Of a stretch of 64,000 bases of DNA, positions 15,561 to 25,050 are shown one piece after another (position 1 is the first letter of the stretch; each line of letters starts with the position of its first letter). Source of the stretch: Mesorhizobium carmichaelinearum (GTDB taxonomy: Bacteria > Pseudomonadota > Alphaproteobacteria > Rhizobiales > Rhizobiaceae); assembly GCF_900199455.1 (NCBI RefSeq), contig NZ_FZQR01000002.1, positions 496,001 to 560,000 of the forward strand, read 5' to 3'. The position numbers and the translations under genes were made by a program. The notes under the pieces were generated by a model. That model was not told the origin of the DNA. It ran no database searches and saw only the letters and a program-made list of their open reading frames with translations.

Positions 15561-17202
15561 GCGTCTGTGGCGCCGGCAGCCGCTCGCGCAATTCGTCGAC
15601 AAGCACCCTGGTGTTTTCGGAATAGTCGATGGGCACGACGACGAGATGCACGCCGCCGCCGGCAAAAGCCTGTTCCAGCGCTGGCCGCAAGTCGGCAATC
15701 GCGCCGACCCTGGTCCCTTTGGCGCCATAGGCTTCGGCATATTTGACGAAGTCGGGATTGCCGAAGGTCATGCCGAAATCCGGGAACTCATCGACCGCCT
15801 GCTTCCAGCGAATCATGCCATAGGCATGGTCTTCGAGCAGCAGCACGACGAGGTTCAGCTTCAGCCTGACGGCGGTCTCCAGTTCCTGGCTGTTCATCAT
15901 GAAGCCGCCATCGCCGCAAATGGCCATGACACGGCGCTGGGGATAGAGCAGTGCCGCCATCATCGCCGACGGCAGGCCCGCGCCCATGGTGGCCAGCGCA
16001 TTGTCGAGCAGCAGCGTGTTTGCCATGCGCGTGCGGTAGTTGCGCGCGAACCAGATCTTGTACATGCCGTTGTCGAGGGCGAGGATCCCGTCCGCCGGCA
16101 TCACGGCGCGCACGTCGTGCACGATGCGCTGCGGCGTGAAACGGTCTTCGGTGGCGCGCGCGGCGATCCGGCTCAAAATGCCTTCCCTGAGCGGCAGCAG
16201 GGCCTGCGCGTTGGGGATCTTGCCCTCGACGCGGTCGGCCAGCAGCGCCAGCGACGGGCCGAGGTCGCCGACGATCTCGGCCTGCGGGAAATAGACCTGC
16301 TCCACATCAGCCGTTTGGTAGCCGACATGGATGACCTTCGGTCCGTTGGCGCCCATGATGAAGGGCGGTTTCTCGACCGTGTCGTGGCCGATGGTGATGA
16401 TCAGATCGGCCTGTTCGATGGCTTCGTGCACATAGTCGCGCTCCGAAAGGGCCGCTGTTCCCATGTACAGCTCGGTGCCGCCAGGCACCGTGCCCTTGCC
16501 CATCTGCGTGGTGAAGTAGGGTATTTGCGTACGCAGCACGAACTGGGCGACATCGGGCGTCACGCGCGGCCGCGACGCCGCCGCGCCGAACATCAAGAGC
16601 GGACGTTTGGCCTCCATGATCATGCGGGCGGCGCGATCGAGCGCTCCCGCACTGGCCGTGGGCAATTCGACCGGATGCGTCGGCACCAGTGCCACCGGTT
16701 CGCACTCCGCCGCCGCGATGTCTTCCGGCAGTTCCAGATGCACCGGGCCGGGACGCTCCTCCTGGGCAACGCGAAAAGCTTCGCGCACCAGCGAGGGGAT
16801 CATCTTGGGCGAAACGATCTGGCGCGACAGCTTGGTCAGCGGCTTCATCGCGGCGACAATGTCGACGATCTGGAAGCGCGCCTGCCGCGATGACAGGATG
16901 CCCTTCTGGCCGGTGATCATGATCATCGGCATCGCGCCGAGCAGCGCATAGGCCGCGCCGGTTGTCAGGTTGAGCGCGCCGGGGCCAAGCGTGGTGATGC
17001 ACACGCCCGCCTTGCCGGTGAGCCTGCCATAGGTGGCAGCCATGAAGGCGGCGGCCTGCTCGTGGCGGGTCAGGATCAGCTGGATCGACGAGCGGCGGAT
17101 CGATTCGACGATGTCGAGATTTTCCTCGCCCGGAATGCCGAAGATCCGGTCGACCCCTTCATTCTCGAGGGCCGCCACGAACAGATCCGAACCTTTGGTC
17201 AT
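15556..17202 (-). CDS. Thiamine diphosphate-dependent enzyme, acetolactate synthase large-subunit-like
   Basis: The protein has 548 residues and the standard three-domain layout. The N-terminal cofactor glutamate lies in LTRHEQAAA, the middle domain is normal, and the C-terminal diphosphate/Mg motif starts CGDGGFMMNSQEL and ends EDHAYGM. The enzyme would join two pyruvates, or pyruvate and another 2-oxoacid, after decarboxylation. No small regulatory subunit gene is nearby, which favours a catabolic or stand-alone role over branched-chain amino acid synthesis. A GGAG ribosome site precedes the ATG. The LysR gene on the same strand, ending 93 bases upstream, may control it. Confidence 0.85.
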   Translation of the reverse strand: MTKGSDLFVAALENEGVDRIFGIPGEENLDIVESIRRSSIQLILTRHEQAAAFMAATYGRLTGKAGVCITTLGPGALNLTTGAAYALLGAMPMIMITGQKGILSSRQARFQIVDIVAAMKPLTKLSRQIVSPKMIPSLVREAFRVAQEERPGPVHLELPEDIAAAECEPVALVPTHPVELPTASAGALDRAARMIMEAKRPLLMFGAAASRPRVTPDVAQFVLRTQIPYFTTQMGKGTVPGGTELYMGTAALSERDYVHEAIEQADLIITIGHDTVEKPPFIMGANGPKVIHVGYQTADVEQVYFPQAEIVGDLGPSLALLADRVEGKIPNAQALLPLREGILSRIAARATEDRFTPQRIVHDVRAVMPADGILALDNGMYKIWFARNYRTRMANTLLLDNALATMGAGLPSAMMAALLYPQRRVMAICGDGGFMMNSQELETAVRLKLNLVVLLLEDHAYGMIRWKQAVDEFPDFGMTFGNPDFVKYAEAYGAKGTRVGAIADLRPALEQAFAGGGVHLVVVPIDYSENTRVLVDELRERLPAPQTP

Positions 17203-17295
17203 GAAAAATCTCCTGCAATGCGCGCATTCCGCCAGTCACCTTCATATGGCAGGGAAGGCGCCGCCGCAAAGAGCGCAAGCCTGCTCTGTCGGCAA

Positions 17296-18198
17296 TCAGG
17301 CCATCAGTTTCGGCAAGGTGGCCGCCAGCGCATCGACGGCGAGCCGCACCTTGAGCGGCAGATGCGGCGTCTGCAGCCAAACGGCGTGGCAGTCGTAGAG
17401 ATAGCGCGGCTGGTCCGGCAGCAGCGCCACCAGTGCACCGGCTCGAATGCGCTCGCGAACCAGCCACCAGGGCAGCCACGCCAGCCCCATACCTCCGACC
17501 GCGGCGTCGGCGATGGCATCGAGATCGTCGAGCCGCAGCCGGCCGCTCGGCATAATTTCCTGTGCGGCCTGCCCTTCACGGGGAGACAGCCAGGGCTGAA
17601 CGGCTTGGCCGAGCCGGCGGTAGACAATGGCTTGATGATCGGCGAGGTCTTCGATCCGCTGCGGCTCACCGTGAAGTCCGAGATAGGAGGGCGCGGCACA
17701 GACAACCATTCCCTGGCGCGCGACACGCCGCGCGATTACCCCGGCCTTGTCGTCCAGATCCCCGGTTCGGATGGCAAGGTCAAAGCCGTCCTCCGCGAGA
17801 TCGGCGAAGCGGTCGGTGAGCGACAAATCGAGTTCCAGCATTGGATATTGCCGCGCGAGGTTTAGCAGGACGGGGGTCACACAGTGGCGGCCGAAATGCG
17901 CCGGCATGGTGACGCGCAGTTTGCCTCTCGGTTCCGAGAGCTGGTCGGCGGCGAGCGCATCCGCGGCTTCGGCCTCGGTCAGTACGACCCGGCAGCGTTC
18001 GTAATAGGCGCGGCCGAAATCGGTCAGGCTCTGGCGGCGCGTGGTGCGGTTGATGAGGCGCACGCCCAGCCGCTCCTCCAGAAACCGGACATGCTTGCCA
18101 ACCATCGGCCCGGACAGGTCGAGCGCGATGGCAGCGGCCGCGAACGAGCCGAGGTCGACCGCCTTGACGAACACGGCCATGCTCTCGAGCCGATCCAT
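17296..18198 (-). CDS. LysR family transcriptional regulator
   Basis: This 300-residue protein has an N-terminal helix-turn-helix (DLGSFAAAAIALDLSGPMVGKHV, about residues 15-37) followed by a periplasmic-binding-fold effector domain with typical blocks such as PAHFGRHCVTPVL. An AGGAG site precedes the ATG. It is divergent from the quinone-oxidoreductase-like gene at 18301 across a 102-base gap, the usual layout for a LysR regulator and its target. Confidence 0.9.
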   Translation of the reverse strand: MDRLESMAVFVKAVDLGSFAAAAIALDLSGPMVGKHVRFLEERLGVRLINRTTRRQSLTDFGRAYYERCRVVLTEAEAADALAADQLSEPRGKLRVTMPAHFGRHCVTPVLLNLARQYPMLELDLSLTDRFADLAEDGFDLAIRTGDLDDKAGVIARRVARQGMVVCAAPSYLGLHGEPQRIEDLADHQAIVYRRLGQAVQPWLSPREGQAAQEIMPSGRLRLDDLDAIADAAVGGMGLAWLPWWLVRERIRAGALVALLPDQPRYLYDCHAVWLQTPHLPLKVRLAVDALAATLPKLMA

Positions 18199-18300
18199 AT
18201 TCGTAACTCCTGGTTTCTACTGCTTTATCCTTGCGCCCATTTATCCATGAATCCTCTGGCTGCATAGCTCATTCGGTTCAGATAATTTGGAGTAACCCGA

Positions 18301-19290
18301 ATGGCACGTATTGTCCGCTTCCACCAGCATGGCGGTCCCGAGGTTCTGCGCATCGAGGATGTCGACCTTCCTCCACCCGGCCCGGGCGAGGTTCAAATCC
18401 GCGTCAAGGCGCTCGGCCTCAATCGCGCCGAGGCTCTGTTGCGTTCGGGTGCTTACATTGAGACGCCGCCCCTGCCCTCCGGGCTTGGCCTGGAAGCAGC
18501 GGGCGTCGTCGAGTCGATAGGCGAAGGCGTGAAGGATTTCGCGCCGGGCGATGCTGTCAGCGTCATCCCGCCGCAATCGATGGTGCGCTGGCCGGCTTAT
18601 GGCGAGCTCGTCACCTATCCCGCAAGGCTCGTCGTCAAGCATCCGCCATCGCTCGACTGGCAGACGGCGGCAGCCATCTGGATGCAGTATCTCACCGCCT
18701 ATGGCGCGCTGATCGACATCGCCAGGCTTGGCAGGGGAGATGCCGTCGTCATAACGGCAGCCTCAAGCAGCGTCGGGCTTGCGACCATCCAGATCGCCAA
18801 CAAGGTTGGCGCGACAGCGATCGCGGTGACGCGGACAGCGGCGAAGAAGCTGGCCCTGCTCGACGCCGGAGCGGCTGAAGTCGTGGTCCTGGCCGAGGAG
18901 GATCTCACCGCACGGCTGAACGCAATCGCGGGACCGCAAGGCGTGCGCGTCGTGCTCGATGCTGTCGGCGGCCCGATCTTCGAGCCGTTGACGGCCGCGA
19001 TGTCAAAGGGCGGCATTCTGATCGAATATGGCGGCCTCAGCAGCGAGCCGACTCCGTTCCCTTTGGCTGCCGTCTTGGGGAAGACGCTGACGCTGCGTGG
19101 CTACCTCGTCCACGAAATCACCGGCGACCCGGCGAAATTGGAGGCGGCCAAGGCGTTTATCCTCAAAGGCCTGGAGACAGGTACGCTGAGGCCGATCATC
19201 GACCGGAGTTTTGCCTTCGACCAGATCGTCGAAGCGCATCGTTATCTCGAATCGAACCAACAGTTCGGCAAGATCGTCGTGACGGTCTGA
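18301..19290 (+). CDS. Zinc-free medium-chain oxidoreductase, quinone reductase-like
   Basis: This 329-residue enzyme belongs to the MDR superfamily: an N-terminal GroES-like domain (GLNRAEALLRSGAY, GLEAAGVVESIGEGV), then a Rossmann domain with ITAASSSVGLATIQIA for NAD(P)H. The zinc ligands of alcohol dehydrogenases are absent, so it is a quinone- or enone-reductase type. It is divergent from the LysR gene, probably its regulator. A TTTGGAG ribosome site precedes the ATG. Natural substrate unknown. Confidence 0.87.
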   Translation: MARIVRFHQHGGPEVLRIEDVDLPPPGPGEVQIRVKALGLNRAEALLRSGAYIETPPLPSGLGLEAAGVVESIGEGVKDFAPGDAVSVIPPQSMVRWPAYGELVTYPARLVVKHPPSLDWQTAAAIWMQYLTAYGALIDIARLGRGDAVVITAASSSVGLATIQIANKVGATAIAVTRTAAKKLALLDAGAAEVVVLAEEDLTARLNAIAGPQGVRVVLDAVGGPIFEPLTAAMSKGGILIEYGGLSSEPTPFPLAAVLGKTLTLRGYLVHEITGDPAKLEAAKAFILKGLETGTLRPIIDRSFAFDQIVEAHRYLESNQQFGKIVVTV

Positions 19291-19465
19291 GCAACTTTCC
19301 GGCGATACCGCCCTTGAAGGCTTGGCTCCGCATTCCCAACTGTCGAATGCGGGCCGGGCCCCTCTGACGATCGCTTCTGGTGATTGTGATGTCGGACCGC
19401 TTTAACGGGCCCGTTTCCACCCTTTTCGGTCAAGCGGGCTCAATCCTTTCGGTTTGGAGCCCCGT

Positions 19466-19759
19466 ATGACATCTTCCCTTCTTGGCCTGGTTTGCCCCTC
19501 CTGCCGCGTCGCGCTCACAATGAGCGAACGCCAGGGTATCGAGATCGATTACTGTCCGCAGTGCCGCGGCGTCTGGCTTGATCGAGGCGAACTCGACAAG
19601 ATCATCGAGCGTTCCGGCAGGGAGGCTTCGCCCGCGCCGCAGCCACATCCGGCGGCGTTCTCCCAGCCGCAACATGGCCGCGATGACGATTATTCCCGTT
19701 CGCAGGGCCACCGCTATCCGAAGCGGAAGAAATCCTTCTTCGAAGAATTGTTCGATTGA
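19466..19759 (+). CDS. Small zinc-ribbon protein (TFIIB-type zinc finger domain)
   Basis: This 97-residue protein has two CxxC pairs, CPSCRVAL near the start and CPQCRGVWLDRGEL about 20 residues on, the signature of bacterial zf-TFIIB domain proteins. A histidine- and charge-rich linker leads to a basic KRKKSFFEELFD tail, which is also typical. Function is unknown in general; some are thought to bind nucleic acid or assist metal handling. The ATG at 19466 has GGAG eight bases upstream; the TTG at 19454 is less likely. The 175 bases before it hold nothing I recognise. Confidence 0.8.
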   Translation: MTSSLLGLVCPSCRVALTMSERQGIEIDYCPQCRGVWLDRGELDKIIERSGREASPAPQPHPAAFSQPQHGRDDDYSRSQGHRYPKRKKSFFEELFD

Positions 19760-19833
19760 CCGCATGACGCGCCCGGTACCGGGCCGGCATTGCTGAAAAT
19801 TTCTAAGAACCACATCGATAAAGGCCAACCCCG

Positions 19834-20820
19834 ATGATGTCTCGCACCAGCCGATTTGCCACCCTGTTTGCCGGACTGTTCCTCGCATTCTCCATGGTCG
19901 CGATCGATCATGCCGAGGCGCGGCGCGGCGGCAGTTTCGGCAGTCGCGGCACGCGCACGTTCCAGTCAGCGCCGCCGACCAGGACGGCTCCGGCGCCGAC
20001 CACCCCGGTCGAGCGTTCGATGACGCCCAACACCGGTGTGAACTCTGCGGCCAGGCAGCCGCAAGCCGGCCCGCAGAGGCCCGGCTTCATGAGCGGCTTC
20101 GTTGGAACGATGATGCGCGGCCTGCTGATCGGCGGCCTGATCGGGCTGCTCGTCGGCCAGGGCTTCGGCGGCCTGGCCGGCATGTTCGGCTTCCTGCTTC
20201 AGGCCCTGCTCATTGGTGGCGCGATCATGCTGGCCATCAGGTTCTTCCGCTCGCAGTCCGCGCGGGGTCCGGCGCCCGCGCTCGCTGGTGCCGGCAATGC
20301 CCAGGCGTCGCGATTTGAGAACCGTACAACGTCACAGCAGCAGACGGCGGGCTCGTTCACAATTCCCGGCTTTGGTGGTGGTTCGGGCGGGAGCGCTCCG
20401 GCCGCCGCCTCCGAGGAAATCACACTGGCTCAGACCGACCTCGATGCCTTCCAGCAATTGCTGACCGATGTCCAGGAAGCATTCGGGCGCGAAGACCATG
20501 CTGCGCTCCGCCGGGCGACGACACCCGAAATGGTGTCTTATCTCTCGGAGGAGCTGGCCGACAATGCCCAGAAAGATCTCAGGAACGAGGTCTCTGACAT
20601 CACTCTACTGCAGGCCGACATTGCGGAAAGCTGGCGCGAGGATGACCGCGACTATGCCACGGCCGCATTGCGCTATGAGTCCCGCGACGTGATGCGCGAA
20701 CGGGCCAGCGGCAAGGTCGTTGAGGGTGACGCGGACCATCCGACCGAGACGACCGAGCTGTGGACATTCACGCGTCAAAATGGCTCGAGCTGGAAACTGT
20801 CGGCCATACAACAGGCCTGA
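19834..20820 (+). CDS. Tim44-domain membrane-associated protein
   Basis: The protein has 328 residues. Residues 1-30 look like a signal sequence (MMSRTSRFATLFAGLFLAF, ending HAEA). A low-complexity Arg/Gly/Ser/Thr/Pro linker follows, then a glycine-rich hydrophobic stretch (MMRGLLIGGLIGLLVGQGFGG) that should span or enter the membrane. The C-terminal 130 residues match the Tim44-like fold (DVQEAFGREDHAALRR, MVSYLSEELADNAQKD). Bacterial Tim44-like proteins are linked to inner-membrane assembly. It sits 74 bases after the zinc-ribbon gene; whether they form one unit is not clear. Confidence 0.83.
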   Translation: MMSRTSRFATLFAGLFLAFSMVAIDHAEARRGGSFGSRGTRTFQSAPPTRTAPAPTTPVERSMTPNTGVNSAARQPQAGPQRPGFMSGFVGTMMRGLLIGGLIGLLVGQGFGGLAGMFGFLLQALLIGGAIMLAIRFFRSQSARGPAPALAGAGNAQASRFENRTTSQQQTAGSFTIPGFGGGSGGSAPAAASEEITLAQTDLDAFQQLLTDVQEAFGREDHAALRRATTPEMVSYLSEELADNAQKDLRNEVSDITLLQADIAESWREDDRDYATAALRYESRDVMRERASGKVVEGDADHPTETTELWTFTRQNGSSWKLSAIQQA

Positions 20821-20856
20821 GCCCCGTCCAGCTGTCCGAGGGTCGTTGCGAGCGCC

Positions 20857-21954
20857 TCAGCGCACGATCCTGACGCACATCGGCGTGCCGATCTCGATGG
20901 CGCGTCCGGTGTCCGTCAGCATGCCGCTCGCCGCGTCCCTCGCGAAGATCGAAATGCGGTCGGCATTCTGGTTGGCGGAGAACAGATGGCCGCCTGAGGG
21001 CGTCAGCGCCAGGTTGCGCGGCGTGGCGCCGCCGCATGGGACATAGCCGACGAGGCTCAGCGAGCCGGTCTGCTGGTCGACGACCATGATGACGACACTG
21101 TCATGGCCACGATTGGAGCCGTAGATGAAGCGGCCATCCGGCGAGATCTGGATATCGGCGCAATGGTTGCTGTCGCGTGCCTCGGCCGGCACCGCCGGTT
21201 TGGCGTCGATGATCGACAGCTTGCCGCTTGCTTCGTCCAGCGCCATCGAGACGACGGTCGAATCCAGCTCGTTCATGACGAACACGAAGCGCCCGTTCGG
21301 ATGCAGTGCGAGATGGCGCGGACCCGCACCAGGCTTCAGTGCGGACTCGGCAAGTTTCGTCAGGCTGCCATCCTTCTCGATCCGATAGGACACCAGCCGG
21401 TCGATGCCGAGATCGGCGACGATAGCCGTTCCACCAGCGATGGTTTCGGTGACGCTATGCGCATGCGAGCGCTCCTGCCGCGCCGTTTTCGGGCCAGTGC
21501 CCTTGTGCGAAACACTGGCGAGTGGCGCTGACAAGACACCATCCTTCTCGAAACCGTACACGGCCACTGCGCGGTCCGGACCGCCCTCGCCCATGCCGTA
21601 ATTGGCGACCAGCAGCTTTGTCCCGTCGCTGGTGATGGTGTTGTGGGCGGTGATGCTGCCGAGCGACGGCTGCTTGTTCAAATAGGTGAGCGTGCCCGAC
21701 CCACGATCGAAGCGGTAGGCGGAGACGGTGCCCTCGCGCCAGGCAAACACTTCCGAATTGGCGTAGATGCGCGAGCCATCCGATGTCACCGACAGGAAGG
21801 TCGGATTGTCGACGTCATTGGTCTCGGCCAGCTTTCGCGTTTCCAGCGTTGCCTCGTCGAAACCGTAGACTGTGAGGCCGATGCCGCGCGCGCCCTGAAA
21901 ATACGGCGCCTCGCGGTTCAGGCTGCCGACAAACACCAGACAATCCTTGCTCAT
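20857..21954 (-). CDS. Beta-propeller lactonase (YbhE/Pgl-like, 6-phosphogluconolactonase family)
   Basis: This 365-residue protein has the repeated blocks of a seven-bladed lactonase: NPTFLSVTSDGSRIYA, GPRHLALHPNGRFVFV, and DIQISPDGRFIYGSNRGHDS. Members hydrolyse sugar lactones such as 6-phosphogluconolactone, in the cytoplasm when no signal is present, as here. The ATG at 21954 has AAGGGGGAA just upstream; a frame from 22035 adds 27 unsupported residues. It is divergent from the MaoC/CoA-transferase operon across a 198-base gap with an AT-rich core, so it may belong with that sugar-related locus. Confidence 0.85.
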   Translation of the reverse strand: MSKDCLVFVGSLNREAPYFQGARGIGLTVYGFDEATLETRKLAETNDVDNPTFLSVTSDGSRIYANSEVFAWREGTVSAYRFDRGSGTLTYLNKQPSLGSITAHNTITSDGTKLLVANYGMGEGGPDRAVAVYGFEKDGVLSAPLASVSHKGTGPKTARQERSHAHSVTETIAGGTAIVADLGIDRLVSYRIEKDGSLTKLAESALKPGAGPRHLALHPNGRFVFVMNELDSTVVSMALDEASGKLSIIDAKPAVPAEARDSNHCADIQISPDGRFIYGSNRGHDSVVIMVVDQQTGSLSLVGYVPCGGATPRNLALTPSGGHLFSANQNADRISIFARDAASGMLTDTGRAIEIGTPMCVRIVR

Positions 21955-22152
21955 GATTTCCCCCTTGCCCGCCGGCGCTTGATCGAGCGGGACAGGCCAA
22001 AATTTCGCCTGTCTTCGCTTGCAACGCAACCCCATATGTGAAAATACTATTTACAAAAGAAGATTGACGGGAGGAGACGTCGTGCAGCCAGGCGCTTTGA
22101 GGCGCATTCAAATGGCTGCCCGGAGCCTCCTGCGAGACTGCCGGAGCCAGCC

Positions 22153-22704
22153 ATGAACGACTTCGCCCCCACAGTCGGCGTCGCCTCGACCTACCCCAAG
22201 AACATGCCCGAGGCGCATGCCGCGCTGCCGGTGTGGAACGCCGAGAACTGGTTCTACGAGGACTGGCCGGTTGGGCAGAAAATCCGCTCGTTGCGGCGCA
22301 CCATGGCGGAAGGCGACAGCCATCTATTCAACACGCTGGTGCTCGACATCCACCCCTATGTGCAAGACCAGATGTTCGCCGAGAGCGAAGGCATTTTCGG
22401 CAAGCGGCTGATCGCCGGCGCATTTGTCTTTTCGGCGGGGCTGGGGCTGGTCGCCACCAACTGCGTCAACGCTTTTTCCTACGGCTACGACAAGCTCCGT
22501 TTCATAAAGCCTGTCTTCATTGGTGACACGATCTATTCGATCCGCTCCAACCTCGACAAGAAGCCGCGCTACAAGGAGATGGGGCTGATCCGCGCCAGCT
22601 ACGAAGTGTTCAAGGGCGAAGGTGAACTCGTTTTGTATTGCGAGCACCTGCAGACGGTGAAGTATCGCAACCCGGCCGATTTCGTCGGCAAGACGGAGAA
22701 ATGA
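22153..22704 (+). CDS. MaoC-fold hydratase-like protein lacking the usual catalytic histidine
   Basis: This 183-residue hot-dog-fold protein shares the run [12 protein letters not shown] with the second MaoC protein at 38417, so the two are paralogues. MaoC hydratases add water to enoyl-CoA using an Asp and a His five residues later. Here the Asp aligns with D65 (LDIHPYV), but the His position is V70. It may use a different chemistry, such as beta-methylmalyl/mesaconyl-type substrates, or act as a non-catalytic partner. A CGGAG ribosome site precedes the ATG. It overlaps the CoA-transferase gene by ATGA, which points to a CoA-thioester substrate. Confidence 0.8.
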   Translation: MNDFAPTVGVASTYPKNMPEAHAALPVWNAENWFYEDWPVGQKIRSLRRTMAEGDSHLFNTLVLDIHPYVQDQMFAESEGIFGKRLIAGAFVFSAGLGLVATNCVNAFSYGYDKLRFIKPVFIGDTIYSIRSNLDKKPRYKEMGLIRASYEVFKGEGELVLYCEHLQTVKYRNPADFVGKTEK

Positions 22705-23867
22705 AAATGCCGGCTTTGGCCGAATTGCCGCTTGCCGGTCTCACCGTCGTCGACATGAGCCAGTTCCTGTCCGGGCCTTATTGCTCGCTCCGGCTGCTCG
22801 ATCTCGGCGCCCGCGTCATCAAGATCGAGCGCCCGGATGGCGGCGACCTGTCGCGCCGGCTCTATCTCAGCGACACCGAGATCGGCGGTGACTCCACCAT
22901 CTTCCACGCCATCAACCGGGCCAAGGAAAGCTTTGCCATCGACCTCAAGAACGAGGCCGATCTCCAGGCGCTGCGCGGGCTTCTGGCCAAGGCCGACGTG
23001 CTGATCCAGAATTTCCGGCCGGGTGTCATCGAGCGCCTCGGCCTCGACTATGAGGCCGTGCGCAAGCTCAACCCGCGGCTCGTCTATGCCTCGATCAGCG
23101 GCTATGGCGAAGAGGGTCCATGGGTAAAACGGCCCGGCCAGGATTTGCTGGCGCAATCGCGCTCCGGCGTGATGTGGCTGAACGGCGACGAGGACCAGGG
23201 ACCTGTGCCGTTCGGCCTTGCCATCGGCGACATGCTGGCCGGTGCGGCCTGCGCGCAAGGCATTCTGGCGGCACTGGTGCGGCGTGGCATCACCGGCCAG
23301 GGCAGCCATATCGAAACCAGTCTGCTCGAAGCGCTGGTCGATTTCCAGTTCGAGGTGCTGACGACGCATCTCAATGACGGCCGCCGCTTGCCCAGGCGCT
23401 CCAGCTTCCGCAGCGCGCACGCCTATCTGTCGGCGCCTTATGGCGTGTATCCGGCCAAGGACGGCTACCTCGCCATCGCCATGACGCCGATCCCGAAACT
23501 CGCCGATCTGCTGGCACTCGAAGAGTTGTCGCCCTATCGCGACAGGCCGGCCTCGTGGTTCACCGCGCGCGACGACATCAAGGCGATCATCGCGCAGAGG
23601 ATTGCCAGCAAGACCATCGACGAGTGGCTGGCCATTCTGGAGCCCGCCGACATCTGGTGCGCCAAGGTGCTGACCTGGCCGGAGATGCTGGCCAGCGAAG
23701 GTTTCCAGTCGCTCGACATGCTGCAGACGGTGACGCGCGAGGACGATGTCTCGATCCTCACCACCAGTTCGCCGCTCAGGGTCAACGGCATCAGGGCCAA
23801 GGTCGATCGCGCCGCGCCACGCATCGGCGAGCACAGTGCCGCGATCCGTGCGGAGTTCGGCCTGTGA
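22701..23867 (+). CDS. Class III CoA-transferase (CaiB/BaiF family)
   Basis: This 388-residue protein has the family start [18 protein letters not shown], the CoA contact region ([13 protein letters not shown]) and a probable catalytic aspartate in [10 protein letters not shown] near residue 178. Class III enzymes pass CoA between carboxylic acids through an aspartyl anhydride. The ATG at 22701 overlaps the MaoC-like stop, and its own stop overlaps the next start (GTGA). I infer activation of an organic acid derived from the imported compound. Close homologues include mesaconyl/succinyl-CoA transferases, but the acid is unknown. Confidence 0.87.
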   Translation: MKMPALAELPLAGLTVVDMSQFLSGPYCSLRLLDLGARVIKIERPDGGDLSRRLYLSDTEIGGDSTIFHAINRAKESFAIDLKNEADLQALRGLLAKADVLIQNFRPGVIERLGLDYEAVRKLNPRLVYASISGYGEEGPWVKRPGQDLLAQSRSGVMWLNGDEDQGPVPFGLAIGDMLAGAACAQGILAALVRRGITGQGSHIETSLLEALVDFQFEVLTTHLNDGRRLPRRSSFRSAHAYLSAPYGVYPAKDGYLAIAMTPIPKLADLLALEELSPYRDRPASWFTARDDIKAIIAQRIASKTIDEWLAILEPADIWCAKVLTWPEMLASEGFQSLDMLQTVTREDDVSILTTSSPLRVNGIRAKVDRAAPRIGEHSAAIRAEFGL

Positions 23868-25027
23868 CCACGCTCAAGGGCATGACCTGGAGCCATCCGC
23901 GCGGCTACGATCCGATGGTCGCCTGCTCGTCCCTCTGGCAGCAGAAAACCGGCGTCGTCATCGAATGGGACAAGCGCTCGCTGCAGGATTTCGAGTCCTT
24001 TCCGGTCGAGGAACTGGCACGCACCTATGACCTCATCGTCATCGACCATCCGCATGTCGGCCAGATCACGGCGGAGCACTGCCTCGCGCCGCTGGATGTC
24101 GCCGGCCGCGAGACGGAGCGAACCGCGCTCGCCTCGGGCAGTGTCGGCCAGTCCTATCCGAGCTACAACTGGCAGGGGCGGCAATGGGCGTTTCCTGTCG
24201 ATGCGGCCAGCCAGGTCCAGGCCTGGCGGCCGGATGCGCTCGATGCGCCGCCGGCGCGCTGGAGCGACGTGCTGGATCTCGCCCGCCAGGGCCGCGTGCT
24301 TTTGCCGCTGCGGCCGCCACATGTGCTGATGGTGTTCTACACGCTGGCCGGCAATCTCGGTCATCCCTGCGTTACCGATCCGTCCCGTGACCTCATCGAT
24401 ATCGAGACCGGCAGCCAGGTCTTCGAGGCGATGCGCGAGATCGCCGCGCTGGTCGAACCGGCCTGTTTCGAGATGGATCCGATCGCGGTCTTCGAGCGCA
24501 TGGCGGGGGCGGATTCCAAAATCGTCTGCGTGCCGCTGATCTATGGTTACGTCTCCTATGCGATATCAGGGTTTCGCCCACACCGGCTGGCCTTCACCGA
24601 TATCCCGATCGTCGGCTCCAACGGTCCAATCGGTTCGGCGCTCGGCGGCACTGGCATAGCCGTGTCAGCCTTTTCCCAGGCAAAAGAAGCCGCGATCGAC
24701 TTCGCCTACTGGGTTGCCAGCGGCGATGTCCAGCGCGGCCCCTATGCCACCGCCGGCGGACAGCCTGGCCATGCCGCGGGCTGGGAAGACGAGCCCGTCA
24801 ACGCCGCGACCGGCAATTTCTATCGCGACACGCGCGCGACGCTGGAGGGCGCATGGGTGCGGCCGCGCCATGACGGCTACATGGCGTTCCAGCAGGCAGC
24901 GTCCGACCGCATCCTTTCCGGCATCATCGGCAGGCAGAAGCCCGCCGAGGTCGTTGCCGATCTCAATAACCTGTTCCGGGAGAGTGCGCCCGCGCAGGTG
25001 TCCGGCGCTGCCGGTGGAGGAGCCTGA
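23864..25027 (+). CDS. Family 1 solute-binding-protein fold without a signal peptide
   Basis: The 387-residue product resembles extracellular solute-binding proteins of ABC sugar importers: TYDLIVIDHPHVG, NWQGRQWAFPVDAASQVQAWRP and a C-terminal ALGGTGIAVSAFSQAKEAAIDFAYWVAS block. The N-terminus ([18 protein letters not shown]) has no hydrophobic core or lipobox, so it should stay in the cytoplasm. The start is GTG overlapping the CoA-transferase stop; an ATG at 23882 is possible, and neither gives a signal. The next gene encodes a normal exported binding protein of another family. Role unknown; it may be a cytoplasmic sensor, buffer or enzyme. Confidence 0.78.
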   Translation: MTTLKGMTWSHPRGYDPMVACSSLWQQKTGVVIEWDKRSLQDFESFPVEELARTYDLIVIDHPHVGQITAEHCLAPLDVAGRETERTALASGSVGQSYPSYNWQGRQWAFPVDAASQVQAWRPDALDAPPARWSDVLDLARQGRVLLPLRPPHVLMVFYTLAGNLGHPCVTDPSRDLIDIETGSQVFEAMREIAALVEPACFEMDPIAVFERMAGADSKIVCVPLIYGYVSYAISGFRPHRLAFTDIPIVGSNGPIGSALGGTGIAVSAFSQAKEAAIDFAYWVASGDVQRGPYATAGGQPGHAAGWEDEPVNAATGNFYRDTRATLEGAWVRPRHDGYMAFQQAASDRILSGIIGRQKPAEVVADLNNLFRESAPAQVSGAAGGGA

Positions 25028-25050
25028 ACGAAACCGAACGGAGGAGCAAA

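Noticed and set aside
16000..17202. Altered magnesium-site residues (EDH) in the acetolactate-synthase-like enzyme
   Set aside because: The ligand position is the second residue, Asp here, which is also Asp in known catabolic acetolactate synthases, so it is not a defect.
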